A stretch of 64,000 nucleotides of DNA from Actinacidiphila rubida (GTDB lineage: Bacteria; Actinomycetota; Actinomycetes; Streptomycetales; Streptomycetaceae). The notes under the pieces were generated by a model. The model made no database searches, was not told the DNA's origin, and saw only the letters and a list, made by a program, of their open reading frames with translations. This document shows positions 37,415 to 46,109 of this stretch, in pieces (within the stretch, counting starts at the first letter, position 1; the number at the start of each line of letters is the position of its first letter). The translations under genes were made by a program, and so were the position numbers. The stretch lies in contig NZ_FODD01000007.1 of the NCBI RefSeq assembly GCF_900110255.1, positions 186,001 through 250,000 of the forward strand, written 5' to 3'.

Positions 37415-39456
37415 GACGCCTCCTCGGGACGTGCCGTGGGCGTGACGACCGCCAGGATCTGGTCCATGGCGACGGTGGCCCCGGCCACGACGTCGATCTC
37501 GGTGACCGTCCCGTCGTGCGGTGCGGTGATCACGTGCTCCATCTTCATCGCCTCGACCACCAGCAGGCTCTGACCCGCCGTGACCTCGTCGCCCTTGGCG
37601 GCCTTGACCACCGTGACGGTCCCCGGCATGGGGGCCGTCAGCGTGTCGGCCCCCGCACCCGCGGCCGCGCCGCGCAGCGCGGCCGCCACCGGGTCGTACG
37701 CCTGCACACGCCAGCTGTCTCCCTCGCGGCCCAGCCACTCGCCCGCGTGGTGGAAGGCGGTCACCGTCCCGCCGGTGTGCAGCCGCACCGGCCCGCCGCC
37801 GGGGCCCTCGGTGGCGGGGGACAGCGACGCCTCGAACGGCTCGCCGTCACCGATGCGCACCAGCCCGTCGCGCACCCGCACGGCCACCGGGTCCTGCCCG
37901 GGTACCCGCAGGTGGTGCACGGTCCATGCCGGCTCGCCGCCGAGGCGGAAGCCGCTGGGCACCGAGAAGGGGTCGGTCCAGCCGTCCGGGCCGGGGCCCG
38001 GTTCGAGGGCCCGCTGCCGCAGCAGGGCCGCGGCGGCGTAGACCTCCGCGGGCACCCGCGGCGGCAGCAGCGTGGCCGCGTCCCGGTCGATCAGGCCGGT
38101 GTCGAGGTCGCCCGAGACGACCGCCGGGTGGGCCAGCAGCCGGCGCAGGAAGCCGGTGTTGGTGTCCACGCCGAGCACCACCGTGCCGGCGAGCGCGGCC
38201 CGGAGCCGGCGCAGCGCGGTCGCCCGGTCCGGCCCGTGCGCGATGACCTTGGCCAGCATCGGGTCGTACGCGGTGCCGACCTCCGTACCGCGCGCCAGCC
38301 CGGAGTCCACCCGCACGCCGGGCCCCTGCGGGTCGTGCAGGTCCAGCACGGTGCCGGCCGAGGGCAGGAAGTCCACCCGTCCGTCGCCGGGCCGCGCGGT
38401 CTCCGCGCAGATCCGTGCCTCTATCGCGTGCCCGGTCAGGGTGACGTCCTGCTGGCCGAAGTCCAGCGGCTGCCCGCAGGCGACCCGTACCTGCCAGGCC
38501 ACCAGGTCCAGGCCGGTGACCAGTTCGGTCACGGGGTGCTCGACCTGCAGCCGGGTGTTCATCTCCATGAAGTAGTAGGCGCTCGGGTCGGCTCCCGGCA
38601 CGATGAACTCCACGGTGCCCGCGCCCGTGTAGCCGCAGGAGCGGGCGGCCTGCACCGCGGCCTCGCCCATCGCGGCCCGCGTCCGCGGGTCCAGCAGCAC
38701 CGAGGGGGCCTCCTCGATGACCTTCTGGTGCCGCCGTTGCAGGGAGCACTCGCGCTCGCCCAGGTGCATCACGGTGCCGTGTCCGTCGGCCAGGACCTGG
38801 ATCTCGATGTGCCGCGGGCGGTCGATCCACCGCTCCACCAGCAGCGTGTCGTCGCCGAAGGAGCCCAGCGCCTCGCGCCGGGCCGCGGCGATCTCCTCGG
38901 GCAGCGCCGCGGCGTCCCGCACCAGGCGCATGCCCTTGCCGCCGCCGCCCGCCGACGGCTTGAGCAGCACGGGCATGCCGAGCTCCCGTGCCGCGTCGGC
39001 CAGTTCCGCGTCGCTGAGCCCGCTGCCGCTGCTGCCGGGGACCACCGGCACGCCCGCGGCCCGCACGGTCTCCTTGGCGCGGATCTTGTCGCCCATCAGC
39101 TCGATCGCATCGGCCGGCGGGCCGATGAACACCAGCCCCGCCTCGGTGCAGGCGCGGGCGAACGCGGCGTTCTCCGCGAGGAAGCCGTAGCCGGGATGCA
39201 CCGCCTGCGCACCGGCCGCCCAGGCGGCGCGCACCAGGTCGGCGGCCGACAGGTAACTGCCCACCCGCACCGCGGTGTCGGCCTCCGTGACGTGACGGGC
39301 GTCGGCGTCGGCGTCGGTGAACACCGCCGCCGAGCGCACGCCCAGCTCGCGCAGGGTGCGCATGACGCGGACCGCGATCTCGCCGCGGTTGGCGACGAGG
39401 ACGGTGTCGAACATGGCGGGCGCCGCGGCGCCTGGGGTGATCGTCACGGCACTCAC
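37411..39456 (-). CDS. Acyl-CoA carboxylase biotin-carrying alpha subunit (methylcrotonyl-CoA type)
   Basis: A 681-residue protein. It has a biotin carboxylase domain ([23 protein letters not shown]-grasp [32 protein letters not shown]), a middle BT-like region and a C-terminal biotinyl domain with K638 in EAMKMEHV. The start is the GTG at 39456, which shares bases with the mccB stop (GTGA), so it should be translated by coupling; the ATG at 39414 lacks a ribosome site. It carboxylates biotin with ATP and bicarbonate for the beta subunit. The leucine-operon context favours methylcrotonyl-CoA over acetyl- or propionyl-CoA. Confidence 0.93.
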   Translation of the reverse strand: MSAVTITPGAAAPAMFDTVLVANRGEIAVRVMRTLRELGVRSAAVFTDADADARHVTEADTAVRVGSYLSAADLVRAAWAAGAQAVHPGYGFLAENAAFARACTEAGLVFIGPPADAIELMGDKIRAKETVRAAGVPVVPGSSGSGLSDAELADAARELGMPVLLKPSAGGGGKGMRLVRDAAALPEEIAAARREALGSFGDDTLLVERWIDRPRHIEIQVLADGHGTVMHLGERECSLQRRHQKVIEEAPSVLLDPRTRAAMGEAAVQAARSCGYTGAGTVEFIVPGADPSAYYFMEMNTRLQVEHPVTELVTGLDLVAWQVRVACGQPLDFGQQDVTLTGHAIEARICAETARPGDGRVDFLPSAGTVLDLHDPQGPGVRVDSGLARGTEVGTAYDPMLAKVIAHGPDRATALRRLRAALAGTVVLGVDTNTGFLRRLLAHPAVVSGDLDTGLIDRDAATLLPPRVPAEVYAAAALLRQRALEPGPGPDGWTDPFSVPSGFRLGGEPAWTVHHLRVPGQDPVAVRVRDGLVRIGDGEPFEASLSPATEGPGGGPVRLHTGGTVTAFHHAGEWLGREGDSWRVQAYDPVAAALRGAAAGAGADTLTAPMPGTVTVVKAAKGDEVTAGQSLLVVEAMKMEHVITAPHDGTVTEIDVVAGATVAMDQILAVVTPTARPEEAS

Positions 39457-41081
39457 ATCCGGAAGACGCCGTAGCCCGGTGCGGTCGGGTCGGCGGTGGG
39501 CAGGGGGGCGTTGGCACAGGCGGTCAGGGCCAGGCCGAGGACGGTACGGGTCTCCAGCGGGTCGATCATGCCGTCGTCCCACAGCCGGGCGGTGGCGTAG
39601 TAGGCGTTGCCCTGGGTCTCGTACTGGTCGCGGACCGGGGCCTTGAACGCCTCCTCCTCGTCCTCGCTCCATTTCTCGCCGGCCGCGGCCATCTGGTCGC
39701 GCTTGACCGTGGCGAGCACGGAGGCGGCCTGCTCGCCGCCCATCACCGAGATCTTGGCGTTGGGCCACATCCACAGGAAACGGGGGCTGTAGGCGCGGCC
39801 GCACATCGAGTAGTTGCCGGCTCCGTAGGACCCGCCGATCACGACGGTCAGCTTCGGCACCCGGGCGCAGGCCACCGCGGTGACCATCTTCGCGCCGTGC
39901 TTGGCGATGCCGCCCGCCTCGTACTGGCGGCCCACCATGAACCCGGAGATGTTCTGCAGGAACAGCAGCGGGATGCCGCGCTGGTCGCACAGCTCGATGA
40001 AGTGCGCGCCCTTCAGTGCCGACTCGGCGAACAGGATGCCGTTGTTGGCGACGATGCCCACCGGGTGGCCCTGGATGTGGGCGAAACCGGTGACCAGCGT
40101 GGTGCCGTACTCCGCCTTGAACTCCGCGAAGCGGCTCCCGTCGACCACGCGGGCGATGACCTCCCGCACGTCGTAGGGGGTGCGCGAGTCCACCGGCACC
40201 GCTCCGTAGAGGCCCGCCGGGTCCACCGCGGGAGGTTCGGCCGCACGGACGGTCCACGGCGGGGTGCCGCGGGCCGGGAGGGTCGCGACGATGTCGCGGA
40301 CGATGCTCAGCGCGTGGGCGTCGTCCTCCGCGAGGTGGTCGGTGACGCCGGAGGTGCGGGCGTGCACCTCACCGCCGCCCAGCTCCTCCGCGGTGACGAC
40401 CTCGCCGGTGGCGGCCTTCACCAGCGGGGGGCCGCCGAGGAAGATCGTGCCCTGGTTGCGCACGATCACGGCCTCGTCGCTCATCGCGGGCACATAGGCG
40501 CCGCCTGCCGTGCACGAGCCCAGGACCGCGGCGATCTGCGGGATGCCGCGCGCCGACATGGTCGCCTGGTTGTAGAAGATCCGCCCGAAGTGGTCGCGGT
40601 CGGGGAACACCTCGTCCTGGCGGGGCAGGAACGCGCCGCCGGAGTCCACCAGGTAGACGCACGGCAGGCGGTTGTCGAGCGCGACCTCCTGGGCCCGCAG
40701 GTGCTTCTTGACCGTCATCGGGTAGTAGGTGCCGCCCTTGACCGTGGCGTCGTTGGCCACGACCACCACCTCGCGGCCGGCGACCCGGCCGATCCCGGCG
40801 ATGACGCCGGCGGCGGGGGCCTGACCGTCGTACATGCCGTCGGCGGCCAGCGGTGCGAGTTCGAGGAAGGGGGAGCCGGGGTCGAGCAGATGGTCCACCC
40901 GGTCGCGGGGCAGCAGTTTGCCGCGCGAGGTGTGCCGCGTGCGGGCCTTCTCGCCGCCACCCAGGCGTGCGGCGGCCAGCTTCTCGCGCAGCGCGGCGCT
41001 GAGCGCGGTGTGCGCCTGGGTGTTGGCGCGGTACGCCTCTGACGCCGGGTCCGCGGCGCTGGAGAGGGCGGGTGCTGCCAT
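39453..41081 (-). CDS. Methylcrotonyl-CoA carboxylase beta subunit (carboxyltransferase)
   Basis: A 542-residue carboxyltransferase of the crotonase superfamily. Typical MCC-beta strings: [96 protein letters not shown]. It transfers CO2 from biotin to 3-methylcrotonyl-CoA. It is the first gene of the operon, 38 bases or so from a promoter that overlaps twin TetR operators. Confidence 0.94.
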   Translation of the reverse strand: MAAPALSSAADPASEAYRANTQAHTALSAALREKLAAARLGGGEKARTRHTSRGKLLPRDRVDHLLDPGSPFLELAPLAADGMYDGQAPAAGVIAGIGRVAGREVVVVANDATVKGGTYYPMTVKKHLRAQEVALDNRLPCVYLVDSGGAFLPRQDEVFPDRDHFGRIFYNQATMSARGIPQIAAVLGSCTAGGAYVPAMSDEAVIVRNQGTIFLGGPPLVKAATGEVVTAEELGGGEVHARTSGVTDHLAEDDAHALSIVRDIVATLPARGTPPWTVRAAEPPAVDPAGLYGAVPVDSRTPYDVREVIARVVDGSRFAEFKAEYGTTLVTGFAHIQGHPVGIVANNGILFAESALKGAHFIELCDQRGIPLLFLQNISGFMVGRQYEAGGIAKHGAKMVTAVACARVPKLTVVIGGSYGAGNYSMCGRAYSPRFLWMWPNAKISVMGGEQAASVLATVKRDQMAAAGEKWSEDEEEAFKAPVRDQYETQGNAYYATARLWDDGMIDPLETRTVLGLALTACANAPLPTADPTAPGYGVFRM

Positions 41082-41098
41082 GGTTCGGCCCCCCGGAT

Positions 41099-41143
41099 GT
41101 TAGCGAGCGTTAACGTGATGACTCCACGTTAACGTCCGCTAAC
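41099..41143. promoter_or_regulatory. Twin TetR operators between mccB and its regulator
   Basis: Two 16-bp imperfect palindromes, GTTAGCGAGCGTTAAC (41099-41114) and GTTAACGTCCGCTAAC (41128-41143), share the form GTTARCGNNCGYTAAC and are also inverted copies of each other (17 of 19 positions across 41099-41117 and 41125-41143). Their centres are 29 bases apart. They overlap the -35 and -10 elements read in each direction. Confidence 0.85.
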
Positions 41144-41154
41144 TCGATTGTCTA
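41126..41154 (-). promoter_or_regulatory. mccB operon promoter
   Basis: Minus strand: TAGACA (41154-41149), spacer 17, TAACGT (41131-41126). The -10 lies inside the right-hand operator copy, so bound TetR protein would block it. Confidence 0.6.
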
Positions 41155-41158
41155 GACT
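41129..41158 (+). promoter_or_regulatory. Leaderless promoter of the TetR gene
   Basis: TTAACG (41129-41134, within the right operator), spacer 18, TAGACT (41153-41158), then seven bases to the ATG at 41166. There is no ribosome site, so a leaderless mRNA under autorepression is predicted. Confidence 0.65.
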
Positions 41159-41165
41159 CGATCGT

Positions 41166-41786
41166 ATGAACCCGACGAAGACGGCCGGCGGCAGGCGCGA
41201 GCAGATCCTCAGGGAGGCCGCACGCCTCTTCGCCGAACGCGGCTTCCACGGCGTCGGCGTGGACGAGATAGGCGCCGCGGTCGGCATCAGCGGCCCCGGC
41301 CTCTACCGCCATTTCGCCGGCAAGGACGCCATGCTCGCCGAGCTGCTGGTGGGGATCAGCCACCGGCTGCTGTCGGCCGGCCGGATGCGCGTCGCCGAGT
41401 CCGACAACCCGCCCGCGGCGCTCGACGCGCTCGTCCGCGGCCACATCGACTTCGCCATCGACGACCGCCCGCTGATCACCCTGCACGACCGCGAGCTCGA
41501 CCGGCTGCGCGACTCCGACCGCAAGCTCGTCCGCCAGCTGCAGCGGCAGTACGTCGAGGTGTGGGTCGACGTGGTGTGCCAGGTCTATCCGGGCGCGCCC
41601 GAGGTGGAGGTGCGCGCCGCCGTGCACGCCGTCTTCGGCCTGATCAACTCCACACCCCACCTCGGCGCCCGCAGCATCCCGGCCGACCGGGGCGACATGG
41701 CGGCCCTGCTGCGCCGCCTCGCACTGGGCGCGCTCGGCACCCTCGACGACGGGCTGCCCTGGACAGGCCCGCGGACCGGCGGGTAA
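41166..41786 (+). CDS. TetR-family repressor of the leucine/acyl-CoA operon
   Basis: A 206-residue protein. The N-terminal TetR helix-turn-helix is REQILREAARLFAERGFHGV with GVDEIGAAVGISGPGLYRHF-AGKDAML; the C-terminal ligand domain is helical. It is divergent from mccB across twin palindromes, which suggests it represses both the operon and itself until a CoA ester or other acyl intermediate binds. It belongs by context to the regulators of branched-chain acyl-CoA catabolism. The ATG at 41166 is chosen since the -10 ends seven bases upstream. Confidence 0.9.
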   Translation: MNPTKTAGGRREQILREAARLFAERGFHGVGVDEIGAAVGISGPGLYRHFAGKDAMLAELLVGISHRLLSAGRMRVAESDNPPAALDALVRGHIDFAIDDRPLITLHDRELDRLRDSDRKLVRQLQRQYVEVWVDVVCQVYPGAPEVEVRAAVHAVFGLINSTPHLGARSIPADRGDMAALLRRLALGALGTLDDGLPWTGPRTGG

Positions 41787-41787
41787 C

Positions 41788-41806
41788 TTACTGAGCGCTT
41801 GCTTAA
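41788..41806. promoter_or_regulatory. Possible TetR-type box before the second acyl-CoA dehydrogenase
   Basis: TTACTGAGCGCTTGCTTAA, imperfectly symmetric around AGCGCT, lies just after the TetR stop and 46 bases before the next gene. It resembles operators of TetR regulators of acyl-CoA genes but differs from the twin sites at 41099-41143, so another regulator is likely. Confidence 0.4.
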
Positions 41807-41851
41807 TCCGTGTGTGGGTCGGTCCACTCGCTCGTCGATGGGAGGCGCGCT

Positions 41852-43009
41852 GTGCGTCGTACGGTGTACAACGAGGACCACGAAGCGTTCCGCGAGACGA
41901 TACGCGCCTTCATCGAGGCCGAGGTCGTCCCGGTGTACGACCAGTGGCTGGAGGCGGGGCAGGCGCCCCGCGAGTTCTACTACAAGCTCGGTGAGCTGGG
42001 AGTCTTCGGCATCGAGGTGCCCGAGGAGTTCGGCGGCGCCGGCGAGGAGAGCTTCAAGTTCCAGGCCGTCGTCAGCGAGGAGTGCGCCCGCGCGGGCGTC
42101 AGCTTCGGCGGCAGCAGCGTCCACACCGGCCTGTGCCTCCCGTACGTCACTGCCTACGCCACCGACGAGCAGAAGAAGCGCTGGCTGCCCGGCTTCGTCA
42201 GCGGCGTGACGATGTTCGCCATCGCCATGACCGAGCCCGGCACCGGCTCCGACCTGGCCGGCATGAAGACCTCCGCGAAGCTCTCGGAGGACGGCACCCA
42301 CTACGTCCTCAACGGCGCGAAGACCTTCATCACCGGCGGCGTGCACGCCGACCGCGTCATCGTCTGCGCCCGCACCGCGCCCGCGACCGCCGAGGACCGC
42401 AGGGCCGGCATCTCGCTGTTCGTCGTCGACACCAAGTCCCCGGGCTACACCGTCGGCCGCAAGCTCGACAAGCTCGGCCTGAAGACCTCCGACACCGCTG
42501 AGCTGGCCTTCTCGGACGTCGAGGTCCCCGTCGAGGACCTGCTCGGCGAGGAGGGCAAGGGCTTCTCCTACCTCGGCCAGAACCTGCCGCAGGAGCGCCT
42601 GGCCATCGCGATGGGCGCCTACGCGCAGGCCGCCGCCGCGATCCGCTTCGCCCAGGCCTACGTCCAGGACCGCACCGTCTTCGGCAAGACCGTCGCCTCC
42701 TTCCAGAACACCAAGTTCGAGCTGGCCGCCTGCAAGGCCGAGGTGGACGCCGCCGAAGCGGTCGTCGACCGCGCCCTGGACGCGCACGACCGGCACGAGC
42801 TGAGCGCCGCCGACGCCGCCTCCGCCAAGCTGTTCTGCACCGAGGTCGCCGCCCGCGTCATCGACCGCTGCCTGCAGTTGCACGGCGGATACGGTTACAT
42901 GAACGAGTACCCGATCGCCCGCCTGTACGCGGACAACCGGGTCAACCGGATCTACGGCGGCACCAGCGAGGTCATGAAGTCGATCATCGCCAAGTCGATG
43001 GGCCTGTGA
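41852..43009 (+). CDS. Acyl-CoA dehydrogenase
   Basis: A 385-residue FAD enzyme; the start is the GTG at 41852, six bases after GGGAGG. Signatures: FAIAMTEPGTGSDLAGMKTS, GAKTFITGGVHADRVIVCAR, RTVFGKTVASFQNTKFELA, and LQLHGGYGYMNEYPIARLYA-DNRVNRIYGGTSEVMKSIIA. The C-terminal GGTSE supplies the expected catalytic Glu. It is similar in kind to the enzyme of the mcc operon but read on the opposite strand. Substrate length unknown; the TesB thioesterase gene 63 bases downstream suggests a medium or long acyl-CoA. Confidence 0.9.
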   Translation: MRRTVYNEDHEAFRETIRAFIEAEVVPVYDQWLEAGQAPREFYYKLGELGVFGIEVPEEFGGAGEESFKFQAVVSEECARAGVSFGGSSVHTGLCLPYVTAYATDEQKKRWLPGFVSGVTMFAIAMTEPGTGSDLAGMKTSAKLSEDGTHYVLNGAKTFITGGVHADRVIVCARTAPATAEDRRAGISLFVVDTKSPGYTVGRKLDKLGLKTSDTAELAFSDVEVPVEDLLGEEGKGFSYLGQNLPQERLAIAMGAYAQAAAAIRFAQAYVQDRTVFGKTVASFQNTKFELAACKAEVDAAEAVVDRALDAHDRHELSAADAASAKLFCTEVAARVIDRCLQLHGGYGYMNEYPIARLYADNRVNRIYGGTSEVMKSIIAKSMGL

Positions 43010-43072
43010 CCTGCGCGCAGGCCGCACAGGCCCGCCACGAGTACGCCTCCTGACGCAACGAACGGACCACGC

Positions 43073-43975
43073 GTGAACGGCACCCCCGCGGACGGCGATC
43101 CGCAGCCGCTGGACTCCCTGCTCGCCCTCCTCGACCTGGAGCGCATCGAGCAGGACATCTTCCGCGGGGTGAGCCGTCCCGCGGCGGTGCCGCGGGTCTT
43201 CGGCGGCCAGGTCGCCGCCCAGGCCCTCGTCGCCGCCGGCCGCACCGTGCCCGAGGAGCGCCCCGCGCACTCCCTGCACGCCTACTTCCTGCGCCCCGGC
43301 GACCCCGGAGCGCCCATCGTCTACGAGGTCGACCGCATCCGCGACGGCCGCTCCTTCACCACCCGGCGGGTCGTCGCCATCCAGCACGGCCAGCCGATCT
43401 TCCACCTCTCAGCGTCGTTCCAGGCGCACGAGGAAGGCCTGGAGCACCAGGAGCCCATGCCGGACGCCCCGGATCCCGAGACGCTCCCCAGCGCCGAGGA
43501 ACTGCTCCCGCGGCACGCCGACAAGTTCCCCGACCCGCGCGTGGTGGAGCGGCTCCTCGAGGTCCGCGCCGCCATCGACCTGCGCTACGTCGAGGACCCC
43601 CCGTACCTGACCGCGGGCGTGACCCGCGAGCCCCGCTCCCAGGTGTGGTTCCGCACCCGCGGCAAGCTCGCCGACGACCCGATGCTGCACCTGTGCCTGG
43701 CCACCTACGTGTCCGACATGACGCTGCTGGACTCCGTGCTGCTCGCCCACGGGCGCGGCGGCTGGGCCATCGGCGACGTCGTCGGCGCCAGCCTCGACCA
43801 CGCCATGTGGTTCCACCGCCCGCTGCGCGCCGACGAGTGGCTGCTGTACGACCAGCAGAGCCCGTCGGCGTCCGGCGGCCGCGGCCTCGGCACCGCCCGC
43901 ATCTACACCCGGGACGGCCGCCTGGCCGTGTCCGTCATCCAGGAAGGCCTGGTCAGGGTCCCGCGGAACGTGTGA
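43073..43975 (+). CDS. tesB: Acyl-CoA thioesterase II (TesB-like)
   Basis: A 300-residue double-hotdog protein, full family length. Blocks: VFGGQVAAQALVAAGRTVPE, HSLHAYFLRPGDPGAPIVYE, RIRDGRSFTTRRVVAIQHGQ, and in the second hotdog ASLDHAMWFHRPLRADEWLL and DQQSPSASGGRGLGTARIYT. It hydrolyses acyl-CoA to free acid and CoA. It reads from a GTG at 43073; no strong ribosome site is visible. Likely co-transcribed with the upstream acyl-CoA dehydrogenase gene. Confidence 0.9.
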   Translation: MNGTPADGDPQPLDSLLALLDLERIEQDIFRGVSRPAAVPRVFGGQVAAQALVAAGRTVPEERPAHSLHAYFLRPGDPGAPIVYEVDRIRDGRSFTTRRVVAIQHGQPIFHLSASFQAHEEGLEHQEPMPDAPDPETLPSAEELLPRHADKFPDPRVVERLLEVRAAIDLRYVEDPPYLTAGVTREPRSQVWFRTRGKLADDPMLHLCLATYVSDMTLLDSVLLAHGRGGWAIGDVVGASLDHAMWFHRPLRADEWLLYDQQSPSASGGRGLGTARIYTRDGRLAVSVIQEGLVRVPRNV

Positions 43976-43999
43976 GCGGGACGGCCCGCCCCGCCTGCG

Positions 44000-44809
44000 T
44001 CAGGGCGTCGGCACGGGCAGTCCCGCCCGGGTCAGCAGGTAGGCGGTCAGCGGCGCGTACAGGTGCGGTGCCACGTTGTCGTCCAGCGGGACGCTGACCT
44101 CGATGTCGCCCTCCGCCTCCCCGACGAACAGCGCCGGATCGTTGCAGTCCGCGAACCCGACCGTCTCGATGCCCCGCGACCCCGCGTGCCCCGCCCAGCC
44201 GTGGTCGGCGATCACCACGTCCGGCAGCGGCTCCCCGGCGCGCTCCAGCGCGTCCAGGACCTTCCGCATCGGCTCGGGGGAGTGCGTGTGCACCAGCCCG
44301 CCGCCGCGGTGGAGCATGAAGACGCCCGCCACCTGCCGGACCTCCCCGTTGTCCGCGTACAGCCCGTCCACCGGGCCGGCCACGGTGCAGCCCGCGGCCT
44401 CCAGCGCCGCCGCCAGCACCTGGTGCACCGCGAACATGCCCGCCGGATGCCCGCTCGCCACCAGCACCCGCGAGCGGTTGCCGGCCGCCTTGCGCAGCAC
44501 CTCCGCCATCCGGTCCAGCGCGTCCACCGTCAACTCCGCGTCGATGGTGTCCTGACCCGTGCGGTGCTGAGGGTCGGCCACCACTCCGCAGCGCTCCACC
44601 ATCACGTCCAGGACCGCCGACGCGTCGCTCCAGCGGCCGCCGAAGTCCAGGCCCAGCCAGTAGTAGCGGTCGCCCTCGGCCAGCGCCCGGTAGTGGTCGA
44701 GGTTGTTCTCCCGGCTGGTGGCGACGTCCCCGGCTATCCGCGTGCGGACGAGGTGGTCGGCGAGATCCTGGCGGGAAGGGGACGCGGCGGGCGCGGAATC
44801 CAGTGGCAT
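44000..44809 (-). CDS. Phosphatase-like cytosolic protein
   Basis: A 269-residue protein starting at the ATG at 44809. It has no signal peptide and no membrane helix. Visible features are RYYWLGLDFGGRWSDASAVL, AGNRSRVLVASGHPAGMFAV, VFMLHRGGGLVHTHSPEPMR and PDVVIADHGWAGHAGSRGIE, a set of Asp/His/Gly-rich loops. I recall orthologues at this place in Streptomyces being annotated as phosphatase, but I do not see a textbook phosphatase motif and would treat that as tentative. It is convergent with tesB and divergent from the ureohydrolase gene. Confidence 0.6.
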   Translation of the reverse strand: MPLDSAPAASPSRQDLADHLVRTRIAGDVATSRENNLDHYRALAEGDRYYWLGLDFGGRWSDASAVLDVMVERCGVVADPQHRTGQDTIDAELTVDALDRMAEVLRKAAGNRSRVLVASGHPAGMFAVHQVLAAALEAAGCTVAGPVDGLYADNGEVRQVAGVFMLHRGGGLVHTHSPEPMRKVLDALERAGEPLPDVVIADHGWAGHAGSRGIETVGFADCNDPALFVGEAEGDIEVSVPLDDNVAPHLYAPLTAYLLTRAGLPVPTP

Positions 44810-44968
44810 GCACACATTGTCCCGTCCGCCCACCCCGGCCGTCCGGGCGGCCTCCCGATCGACGCGGAGGCGTAATCGACACGACGGATTGGAGGAAACG
44901 TACATTCCGGTGCGATCGGGCAGACACATAGGGTCGGCCGCTGACCCCGAAGAAGAGAGAGGCCCCCC

Positions 44969-45946
44969 ATGACCAGCGCCCAGCCGCGCGGCCCCGTCGA
45001 CTCCTCCCGCATACCCCGCTACGCCGGACCCGCGACCTTCGCCCGGCTGCCGCGGCTGGACGAGGTCGGCACCGCGGACGTCGCGGTCGTCGGCGTGCCC
45101 TTCGACGCGGGCGTCTCCTACCGTCCCGGGGCCCGCTTCGGCGGCAACGCCGTGCGCGAGGCGTCCCGCCTGCTGCGCCCCTACAACCCGGCGCAGGACG
45201 CCTCGCCGTTCGCGCTGGCCCAGGTCGCGGACGCCGGCGACATCGCCGCGAACCCGTTCGACATCAACGAGGCCGTCGAGACGATCGACGCCGCCGCCGA
45301 CGAACTCCTCGGCACCGGGGCACGCCTGATGACCCTCGGCGGCGACCACACCATCGCCCTGCCGCTGCTGCGCGCCGTCGCCCGCCGCCACGGCCCGGTG
45401 GCCCTCCTCCACTTCGACGCCCACCTCGACACCTGGGACACCTACTTCGGTGCCGCCTACACCCACGGCACGCCCTTCCGGCGCGCCGTCGAGGAGGGCC
45501 TGCTCGACACCTCCGCGCTGTCCCACGTCGGCACCCGCGGCCCGCTCTACGGCAAGCAGGACCTCGACGACGACACCAAGATGGGCTTCGGCATCGTCAC
45601 CTCCGCGGACGTCATGCGGCGCGGCGTCGACGAGGTCGCCCAGCAACTGCGCGAGCGCATCGGCGACCGCCCGCTGTACGTCTCGATCGACATCGACGTC
45701 CTCGACCCGGCGCACGCGCCGGGCACCGGCACGCCCGAGGCCGGCGGCCTGACCTCACGCGAGCTGCTGGAGATCCTCCGCGGCCTGGCCGGCTGCCGGA
45801 TCGTGTCCGCCGACGTCGTCGAGGTCGCCCCCGCCTACGACCACGCCGAGATCACCTCCGTGGCCGCCTCCCACACCGCCTACGAGCTGACGACGCTCAT
45901 GACCCGGCAGATCGCCGCGTCCCGCGATGCCTCGACCGCCCCCTGA
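44969..45946 (+). CDS. Agmatinase / guanidino-acid ureohydrolase
   Basis: A 325-residue member of the arginase fold. The two-manganese site is complete: [13 protein letters not shown] and [19 protein letters not shown]. It hydrolyses a guanidino compound to urea plus amine; the family includes agmatinase, guanidinobutyrase and guanidinopropionase, which cannot be separated by eye. Ribosome site GAAGAGAGAGG precedes the ATG. It is followed by a perfect terminator hairpin, so it is probably a single-gene unit. It was often labelled speB. Confidence 0.88.
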   Translation: MTSAQPRGPVDSSRIPRYAGPATFARLPRLDEVGTADVAVVGVPFDAGVSYRPGARFGGNAVREASRLLRPYNPAQDASPFALAQVADAGDIAANPFDINEAVETIDAAADELLGTGARLMTLGGDHTIALPLLRAVARRHGPVALLHFDAHLDTWDTYFGAAYTHGTPFRRAVEEGLLDTSALSHVGTRGPLYGKQDLDDDTKMGFGIVTSADVMRRGVDEVAQQLRERIGDRPLYVSIDIDVLDPAHAPGTGTPEAGGLTSRELLEILRGLAGCRIVSADVVEVAPAYDHAEITSVAASHTAYELTTLMTRQIAASRDASTAP

Positions 45947-45962
45947 TTCACCCGAAAGGACT

Positions 45963-45998
45963 ACGACCAAGGTCGCACGCATGTGCGACCTTGGTCGT
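45963..45998 (+). terminator. Terminator of the ureohydrolase gene
   Basis: A perfect 16-bp stem (45963-45978 and 45983-45998) with loop GCAT, 17 bases after the stop. Confidence 0.85.
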
Positions 45999-46109
45999 TG
46001 GTCATGCTGGGAGAGGATGAAACGCGCAGCCCGGCGCGTTCCAGCCTCGGTGGGACAGAGCGGTGCAGGGCGACGAACAGCCGGCGCCCGACAACGGTGG
46101 GAGGACCGC

